From NCBI RefSeq assembly GCF_000164135.1, contig NZ_GG770554.1:396698-430092 (forward strand): 33,395 nucleotides of DNA. The letters are read 5' to 3'. The notes below the pieces were generated by a model. That model was not told the DNA's origin. It saw only the letters and a program-made list of their open reading frames with translations, and did not search any database. Both the position numbers and the translations under genes were made by a program. The number at the start of each line of letters is the position of its first letter. The first letter of the stretch is position 1. This document shows positions 28,431-33,395 of the stretch, in pieces. The DNA is from Mycobacterium parascrofulaceum ATCC BAA-614 (GTDB taxonomy: Bacteria > Actinomycetota > Actinomycetes > Mycobacteriales > Mycobacteriaceae).

Positions 28431-29975
28431 ATGATCCGGTACAACCGGCCCCAACGCGTCCCGTTGCGCGCCACCAGCTCGCTGTCCCTGCGGTGGCGGG
28501 TCATGCTGCTGGCGATGTCGATGGTGGCGATGGTGGTCGTGCTGATGGCCTTCGCCGTCTACGCGGTGATTTCGGCTGCGCTGTATAGCGATATCGACAA
28601 CCAGCTGCAAAGCCGGGCGCAGTTGCTGATCGCCAGCGGTTCACTGGCCGCCGACCCCGGAAAGGCGATCGAGGGCACCGCCTATTCGGACGTCAACGCG
28701 ATGCTGGTGAACCCGGGCCATTCGATCTACACCGCGCAGCAGCCGGGCCAGACGTTGCCGGTCGGCGCGGCGGAGAAGGCGGTGATCCGCGGCGACCTGT
28801 TCATGTCCCGCCGCACCGCGTTGGATCAACGCGTCCTGGCGATCCACCTGCCCAACGGCAGTTCGCTGTTGATCTCCAAGAGCCTCAAACCGACCGAGGC
28901 CGTGATGACCAAGCTGCGCTGGGTGCTGCTCATCGTGGGCGGCGTCGGGGTCGCGGTCGCCGCGGTGGCCGGCGGCATGGTCACCAGGGCCGGGCTGCGT
29001 CCGGTGGCACGGCTGACCCAGGCCGCCGAGCGGGTGGCGCGCACCGACGACCTGCGGCCCATCCCCGTGTTCGGTAGCGACGAATTGGCCAGGCTCACCG
29101 AGGCTTTCAACCTGATGCTGCGGGCCCTGGCCGAGTCCCGCGAGCGACAGGCGCGGCTGGTCACCGACGCGGGGCACGAATTGCGCACCCCGCTGACGTC
29201 GCTGCGCACCAACGTGGAGCTGCTGATGGCGTCGATGGAGCCGGGGGCGCCGCGGCTGCCCGAGCAGGAGATGGTCGAGTTGCGCGCCGACGTGCTGGCG
29301 CAGATCGAGGAACTGTCCACGCTGGTGGGCGATCTGGTGGACCTCACCCGCGACGACGCCGGCCAGGTGGTGCACGAACCGGTCGACATGTCCGAGGTGG
29401 TCGACCGCAGCCTGGAGCGAGTCAGGCGGCGCCGCAACGACATTCACTTCGACGTCGACGTGACGCCCTGGCAGATGTTCGGCGACGCCGCCGGGCTGTC
29501 GCGCGCCGTGCTGAACTTGTTGGACAACGCCGCCAAATGGAGCCCGCCGGGCGGGCGCGTCGGCGTCACCATGCGGCAGCTCGACCCGTCGCACGCCGAG
29601 TTGGTGGTGTCCGACCACGGCCCCGGCATCCCGCCGCACGAACGCCGGTTGGTTTTCGAGCGGTTCTATCGTTCGACGACGGCGCGCGCGATGCCGGGCT
29701 CCGGCCTTGGGCTGGCGATCGTCAAGAAGGTCGTGCTCAATCACGGCGGGTTGCTCCGCGTCGAGGACACCGTGCCCGGTGGCCAGCCGCCGGGGACCTC
29801 GTTTTACGTCCTGCTTCCCGGCCGGCCGATGCCGCCCTCGGCGTATCCGGCGCCCCCCGCCGGGTACACCGACGAAGAATCGGAGGCCACCGGCCCGGTG
29901 GCGACCGATCAGCCGAACTCTCGGGAACCGTCGAACGTTATCTCAGTGGACTCTCAGTCCGCGCGGGCAAGGTAA
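28431..29975 (+). CDS. mprB: Sensor histidine kinase MprB
   Basis: A 514-residue membrane kinase from ATG 28431; ATG 28389 would overlap mprA and adds non-conserved residues. Two membrane spans (about 26-48 and 164-184) flank an extracytoplasmic sensor domain. A HAMP segment follows, then DAGHELRTPLTSLRTNVELL with phospho-acceptor His249, the N box (LNLLDNAAKWSPPGG), and G boxes (DHGPGIPPHERR; GSGLGLAIVKKVV). It phosphorylates MprA under surface stress such as detergent. Its 3' end contains the MprA box serving pepD. Confidence 0.97.
   Translation: MIRYNRPQRVPLRATSSLSLRWRVMLLAMSMVAMVVVLMAFAVYAVISAALYSDIDNQLQSRAQLLIASGSLAADPGKAIEGTAYSDVNAMLVNPGHSIYTAQQPGQTLPVGAAEKAVIRGDLFMSRRTALDQRVLAIHLPNGSSLLISKSLKPTEAVMTKLRWVLLIVGGVGVAVAAVAGGMVTRAGLRPVARLTQAAERVARTDDLRPIPVFGSDELARLTEAFNLMLRALAESRERQARLVTDAGHELRTPLTSLRTNVELLMASMEPGAPRLPEQEMVELRADVLAQIEELSTLVGDLVDLTRDDAGQVVHEPVDMSEVVDRSLERVRRRRNDIHFDVDVTPWQMFGDAAGLSRAVLNLLDNAAKWSPPGGRVGVTMRQLDPSHAELVVSDHGPGIPPHERRLVFERFYRSTTARAMPGSGLGLAIVKKVVLNHGGLLRVEDTVPGGQPPGTSFYVLLPGRPMPPSAYPAPPAGYTDEESEATGPVATDQPNSREPSNVISVDSQSARAR
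29939..29957 (+). promoter_or_regulatory. MprA box upstream of pepD
   Basis: TATCTCAG (29939-29946), TGG, then ACTCTCAG (29950-29957) lie in the last codons of mprB, 95 bp before the pepD start. The layout (8-3-8) equals that of the box before mprA. It agrees with known control of pepD by MprA. Confidence 0.82.
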
Positions 29976-30052
29976 GTCTGCAGCTACTGTTGGAGAGCCC
30001 AGTCGAGCCGACGGGCCGATTTAGTGAGATAGAGGAAGAGCGACCTAGCGCC

Positions 30053-31540
30053 ATGACGAATGACCCGAGGTATTCGCCACCGCCGCAGCAGCCGGGATAC
30101 CGTCCCGTGCCGAATCAGGCTGCGTCCGCCCCGAGCCACGCGGGGACCTCTGCTTACGGCCAGGGGCACCAGCAACCGTATGGCCAGGCGTTCGACTGGC
30201 GGCACCAGTCGCAGACAACGCAATTCCGGCAGCCCTATGACCCGTTCAGCGGCACGGGCCCGGGCCGGATACCGGGCGGGACCGGGGCGGGCCCCATCCC
30301 GGGTGGCGGCTCTGGGACCGGCCCGATTCCCGGCATGCTGCCGCCGATGCCACCCCCTGGGCCCCAAAAGCGGTCCCGCGCAGGGCTGTTGACGGTTAGC
30401 GCGTTGGCCATCGCGGTGGTCTCGGCCGGCATCGGCGGCGCCGCGGCGACGGCGGTCGAGTTGGGCACGCACACCACCAACGCCAATGGGCACAGCGTCA
30501 TCGGCGGAAGCGCGCCCAGCGTCCCGGCGGCGAACATGCCGCCGGGCAGCGTCGAGCAGGTGGCGGCCAAGGTGGTGCCCAGCGTCGTCATGCTGGAGAC
30601 CGACCTGGGCCGTCAGTCCGAAGAGGGCTCGGGCATCGTCCTTTCCGCCGACGGGCTCATCCTGACCAACAACCACGTGGTCGCGGCGGCCGCCGGGCCG
30701 CCGAAGGCGACCGGCGCCCCCGGTGCCCCTCCCGGCGGTCCGCCCGGGGGTCCCGGTGGCGGGCTGGGCGGTCCGGCCCCCAAGACCACGGTGACCTTCG
30801 CCGACGGCCGCACCGCGCCGTTCACGGTCGTCGGTACCGACCCGACCAGTGACATCGCCGTGATCCGTGTGCAGGGCGTGTCCGGCCTGACGCCGATCTC
30901 CCTGGGTTCCTCGTCGGATCTGCGGGTCGGGCAACCGGTGGTGGCCATCGGCTCGCCGCTGGGTCTGTCCGGCACCGTGACCACCGGGATCGTCAGCGCG
31001 CTGAATCGGCCGGTGTCCACCACCGGTGAGTCGGGCAACCAGAACACGGTGCTGGACGCGATCCAGACCGACGCCGCCATCAACCCGGGTAACTCCGGTG
31101 GCGCGTTGGTCAACATGAACGGCCAACTGGTGGGCGTGAACTCGGCCATCGCCACGCTGGGCGCGGACTCGCCGGACGCGCAGAGCGGGTCGATCGGCCT
31201 CGGGTTCGCGATCCCGGTCGACCAGGCCAAGCGGATCGCCGACGAGCTGATCAGCACCGGCAAGGCGTCCCACGCCTCGCTCGGCGTGCAGGTGACCAAC
31301 GACAAGGGCTCCCCGGGCGCCAAGATCGTCGACGTGGTGCCGGGTGGTGCGGCCTCGACGGCCGGAGTGCCCAAGAACGTGATCGTCACGAAGGTCGACG
31401 ACCGCCCGATCAACAGCGCCGACGCCCTGGTTGCCGCCGTGCGGTCCAAGGCGCCCGGCGACAAGATTTCGCTGACCTTCCAGGATCCCGCTGGTGGCAG
31501 CCGTACCGTGCCGGTGACCCTGGGGAAGGCGGATCAGTAA
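30053..31540 (+). CDS. pepD: HtrA-like serine protease PepD
   Basis: A 495-residue protein from ATG 30053. Residues 1-105 are a cytoplasmic Pro/Gly/Gln-rich tail; one membrane span lies at about 110-133; the trypsin-like domain has His208 (TNNHVV), Asp267 (SDIAVI) and Ser348 (GNSGGALV); a PDZ domain fills about 395-490. Between His and Asp is a Pro/Gly insert (residues 215-243). It degrades or refolds damaged envelope proteins and feeds back on MprAB signalling in M. tuberculosis. The last base of its stop is the first of moaB2. Confidence 0.96.
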   Translation: MTNDPRYSPPPQQPGYRPVPNQAASAPSHAGTSAYGQGHQQPYGQAFDWRHQSQTTQFRQPYDPFSGTGPGRIPGGTGAGPIPGGGSGTGPIPGMLPPMPPPGPQKRSRAGLLTVSALAIAVVSAGIGGAAATAVELGTHTTNANGHSVIGGSAPSVPAANMPPGSVEQVAAKVVPSVVMLETDLGRQSEEGSGIVLSADGLILTNNHVVAAAAGPPKATGAPGAPPGGPPGGPGGGLGGPAPKTTVTFADGRTAPFTVVGTDPTSDIAVIRVQGVSGLTPISLGSSSDLRVGQPVVAIGSPLGLSGTVTTGIVSALNRPVSTTGESGNQNTVLDAIQTDAAINPGNSGGALVNMNGQLVGVNSAIATLGADSPDAQSGSIGLGFAIPVDQAKRIADELISTGKASHASLGVQVTNDKGSPGAKIVDVVPGGAASTAGVPKNVIVTKVDDRPINSADALVAAVRSKAPGDKISLTFQDPAGGSRTVPVTLGKADQ

Positions 31541-32097
31541 TGCGAGTGGAAGAACCCTCCGCGGCGGGACTGTCGGAGCTCGGCTATACGGTGGCACCCA
31601 TGGAAACGGGTGCGGAGTTGGTCGTCGGCCGGGCGTTGGTCGTGGTCGTGGACGATCGCACCGCCCACGGGGACGAGGACCACAGCGGGCCGCTGGTGAC
31701 CGAGCTGCTGACCGAGGCCGGCTTCGTCGTCGACGGCGTGGTCGCGGTCGCGGCGGACGAGGTCGAGATCCGCAACGCGCTCAACACCGCGGTGATCGGC
31801 GGGGTCGACCTGGTGGTGTCCGTCGGCGGGACGGGCGTCACGCCGCGCGACGTCACGCCCGAGGCCACCCGCGACATCCTGGATCGTGAAATCCTCGGCA
31901 TCGCCGAGGCCGTCCGCGCCTCGGGGCTGTCGGCCGGGATCATCGACGCCGGTTTGTCCCGCGGCCTGGCCGGGGTGTCGGGAAGCACGCTGGTGGTGAA
32001 CCTGGCCGGTTCCCGTTACGCGGTGCGCGACGGGATGGCGACGCTGAACCCGCTGGCCGCGCAGATCATCGGCCAGCTGTCGAGCCTGGAGATCTGA
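31540..32097 (+). CDS. moaB2: Molybdopterin adenylyltransferase-like protein MoaB2
   Basis: A 185-residue protein starting at ATG 31540, in TAATG overlap with pepD. An inner ATG at 31600 is possible. The MoaB/MogA fold shows VVVVDDRTAHGDEDHSGPLV, VVSVGGTGVTPRDVTPEATR and the late GLAGVSGSTLVVNLAGS. It binds molybdopterin in cofactor synthesis, and in M. tuberculosis MoaB2 also reportedly interacts with the sigma factor SigE pathway region genes by operon; only the fold is certain here. Confidence 0.93.
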   Translation: MRVEEPSAAGLSELGYTVAPMETGAELVVGRALVVVVDDRTAHGDEDHSGPLVTELLTEAGFVVDGVVAVAADEVEIRNALNTAVIGGVDLVVSVGGTGVTPRDVTPEATRDILDREILGIAEAVRASGLSAGIIDAGLSRGLAGVSGSTLVVNLAGSRYAVRDGMATLNPLAAQIIGQLSSLEI

Positions 32098-32123
32098 CCG
32101 CCCGACGGCGGGGCATCACCGCG

Positions 32124-32582
32124 TCACTGTGACTCGGCGTCCGCGCGGGGTCCGTGGTCTGGAGGGGGCGTCGTGCCCGGTCCGCCGTGCTTGCCGGACG
32201 AGTCGCCGTTGGTTTCTGCCAACAGGTCGCGGATCTCGGTGAGCAGCACGATCTGGGCGTCGTCCGCCTGCTCGACCTCGCCCCGCTTGCGCAGTGTGTT
32301 GTAGGGCAGCACCACGAAGAAGTAGACGACCGCGGCGATCAGCACGAAGTTGATCGCCGCGGACAGCAGGATGTTCAGGTCGATGGTTTGACCGCCGCCG
32401 ATGCCGATCTTCAAGACGCCGACGTTCGACTGCTGCTTGACGCCGATCCGGTTGATCAGCGGGGTGATGATGCTGTCGGTGAACTTGGTGACGAGCGCGG
32501 TGAAGGCGGTACCGATGACCACCGCGACGGCCAGGTCGACGATGTTGCCCCGCGAGAGAAACTCCTTGAACCCTTTGAACAT
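32124..32582 (-). CDS. mscL: Large-conductance mechanosensitive channel
   Basis: A 152-residue protein from ATG 32582. N-terminal [20 protein letters not shown], first membrane span with [15 protein letters not shown] (pore-lining), a periplasmic loop, second span [19 protein letters not shown], and a cytoplasmic helix ending in a Pro/Gly-rich tail. It opens under membrane tension and releases solutes in hypo-osmotic shock. It is convergent with moaB2; a short CCGCC/GGCGG hairpin at 32098-32111 lies between them and may be a weak terminator. Confidence 0.96.
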   Translation of the reverse strand: MFKGFKEFLSRGNIVDLAVAVVIGTAFTALVTKFTDSIITPLINRIGVKQQSNVGVLKIGIGGGQTIDLNILLSAAINFVLIAAVVYFFVVLPYNTLRKRGEVEQADDAQIVLLTEIRDLLAETNGDSSGKHGGPGTTPPPDHGPRADAESQ

Positions 32583-32648
32583 TCCCGATGTCCTTCCTGG
32601 GATTGGACAGAGTTTGCTGTCGGGTGCGTGGCCAACGCGGCGAGGCGC

Positions 32649-33326
32649 TCAGTGCAGGGTGAGGGTCACCGCCTGACCCAGCGCCGAGCCCGCCACCGTG
32701 TTCGCCACGCGAGCCGGCAGCGCCACCAACACTACGCGGTCACCATCCGCGGCCTGGGCTTTTGGCTTGGCCGACACGAGCACCACGACGGCGTCGGTGG
32801 CCACCACCCTGGGGACGGCCTGGGGCGTGCCCGGCGTCCCCGCTGCCGGCGCGGCGAGCACGTCGACGACGTCGCCGACGCGGACCAGTTCGATGAGGGC
32901 ACTGTCGGCCAGGCGGAGCGGCACGAGGCGGGCGCCGGGTCCCGCCTTCAAGGCGATCGCGGCGTCGGCCAGCCGGCTGCCCAGCAACCGCACGTCGGTG
33001 AGCACCTCGCCGCGCCGCGCCGGGCCGGTCAGTGTCGAATTGGCCACCGCGCTCACGTCGGCCAGCGCGCCGTCGGGAAGGGTTGTGGCCAAACGCTTTT
33101 CGAGACGCACATCGGCCGGGGTCAACGCGGCGCCGGGCCGCAGGTCGTGATCGGCGACCACCACGTCGGCGTAGTCACCGGCCGGGTTGGCGCGCAGTGC
33201 GGCCAGGCCGGCCAAGACGACCAGCCCGCCCGCGGCGACGCGCCGCGCGAGCACGGTCCGCGTCCAGTCCGGGCGCAGCATCATCAGGCGGCTGAACAGG
33301 CTGGGATTCAGCGACGATTCGCCCAC
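32649..33326 (-). CDS. SAF-domain membrane-anchored protein
   Basis: A 225-residue protein from ATG 33326. A basic start (LMMLRPDWTRTVLARRVAAG) leads into one membrane span (GLVVLAGLAALRANPA), then a SAF domain at about 55-115 (VVVADHDLRPGAALTPADVR; TGPARRGEVLTDVRLL) and a second beta domain with LVRVGDVVDVLA, as in CpaB/RcpC pilus-assembly proteins. Position next to mscL matches the Rv0990c locus as I remember it. Its function in mycobacteria is not known to me. Confidence 0.85.
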   Translation of the reverse strand: MGESSLNPSLFSRLMMLRPDWTRTVLARRVAAGGLVVLAGLAALRANPAGDYADVVVADHDLRPGAALTPADVRLEKRLATTLPDGALADVSAVANSTLTGPARRGEVLTDVRLLGSRLADAAIALKAGPGARLVPLRLADSALIELVRVGDVVDVLAAPAAGTPGTPQAVPRVVATDAVVVLVSAKPKAQAADGDRVVLVALPARVANTVAGSALGQAVTLTLH

Positions 33327-33395
33327 GCGGCAACGGTAGGCGCGACGCGCTCACCGGCGATGCCGACGGCGGTCGGGTTTGTGGATAACCGCCTA

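Noticed and set aside
27659..28504. 281-codon minus frame opposite mprA
   Set aside because: Shadow frame; mprA is conserved on the plus strand and its operator lies upstream.
29984..31597. 537-codon minus frame opposite pepD
   Set aside because: Antisense shadow of pepD with no recognisable fold.

Overview
The window is mycobacterial: high GC, with the syntenic chromosomal block rpmF-mprA-mprB-pepD-moaB2-mscL at the right end (27485-32582). The proteins match the M. tuberculosis orthologues closely as I remember them, and a slow-growing, non-tuberculous species such as the M. avium complex is plausible (inference). About four fifths of the window (1 to about 27.3 kb) is a siphovirus-type prophage lying directly upstream of rpmF. 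Its left end lies outside the window, so the integrase, the lysis genes and one attachment site are not seen.

Nearly all prophage genes are on the minus strand, so they are transcribed right to left. From the right there is a divergent lysogeny switch (a plus-strand XRE-type repressor-like gene opposite a MerR/excisionase-like gene), an antirepressor, and a run of very small overlapping genes including two zinc-ribbon proteins and a 30-residue membrane peptide. Next come a YqaJ/RecE-like exonuclease with a RecT annealing protein, then a repeat protein carrying 41 tandem tetrapeptides, several unknown genes, an HNH protein, a replication-initiator-like gene with iteron-like repeats inside it, and a RuvC-like resolvase. 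The late block is HNH, small and large terminase, portal, prohead protease, capsid, head-tail completion proteins, major tail protein, frameshifted tail assembly chaperones, tape measure with a peptidase domain, a distal-tail-like protein and a Gp37-like tail protein cut by the window edge. Most genes overlap by ATGA or GTGA. Where gaps exist, most hold a strong inverted repeat.

The main observations are as follows. (1) Eight exact TTTGCTGG direct repeats lie just upstream of the small terminase, several spaced exactly 21 bp (two helical turns), a candidate cos or terminase-binding region. (2) A P-loop domain is fused to the prohead protease, with a perfect internal Shine-Dalgarno that would also release the protease alone. 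(3) A canonical GGGAAAC -1 frameshift site lies in the tail chaperone genes. (4) A 12-bp, 41-unit in-frame minisatellite varies almost only at two positions. (5) A 14-bp inverted repeat encloses about 73 nt beside recT. (6) Two facing genes overlap in the early region. (7) Iteron-like repeats lie inside the initiator gene.

The chromosomal part encodes ribosomal protein L32 and the MprAB envelope-stress two-component system with its PepD (HtrA-like) protease. Two 19-bp MprA-box-like sites precede mprA and pepD. MoaB2, MscL and a SAF-domain protein follow.
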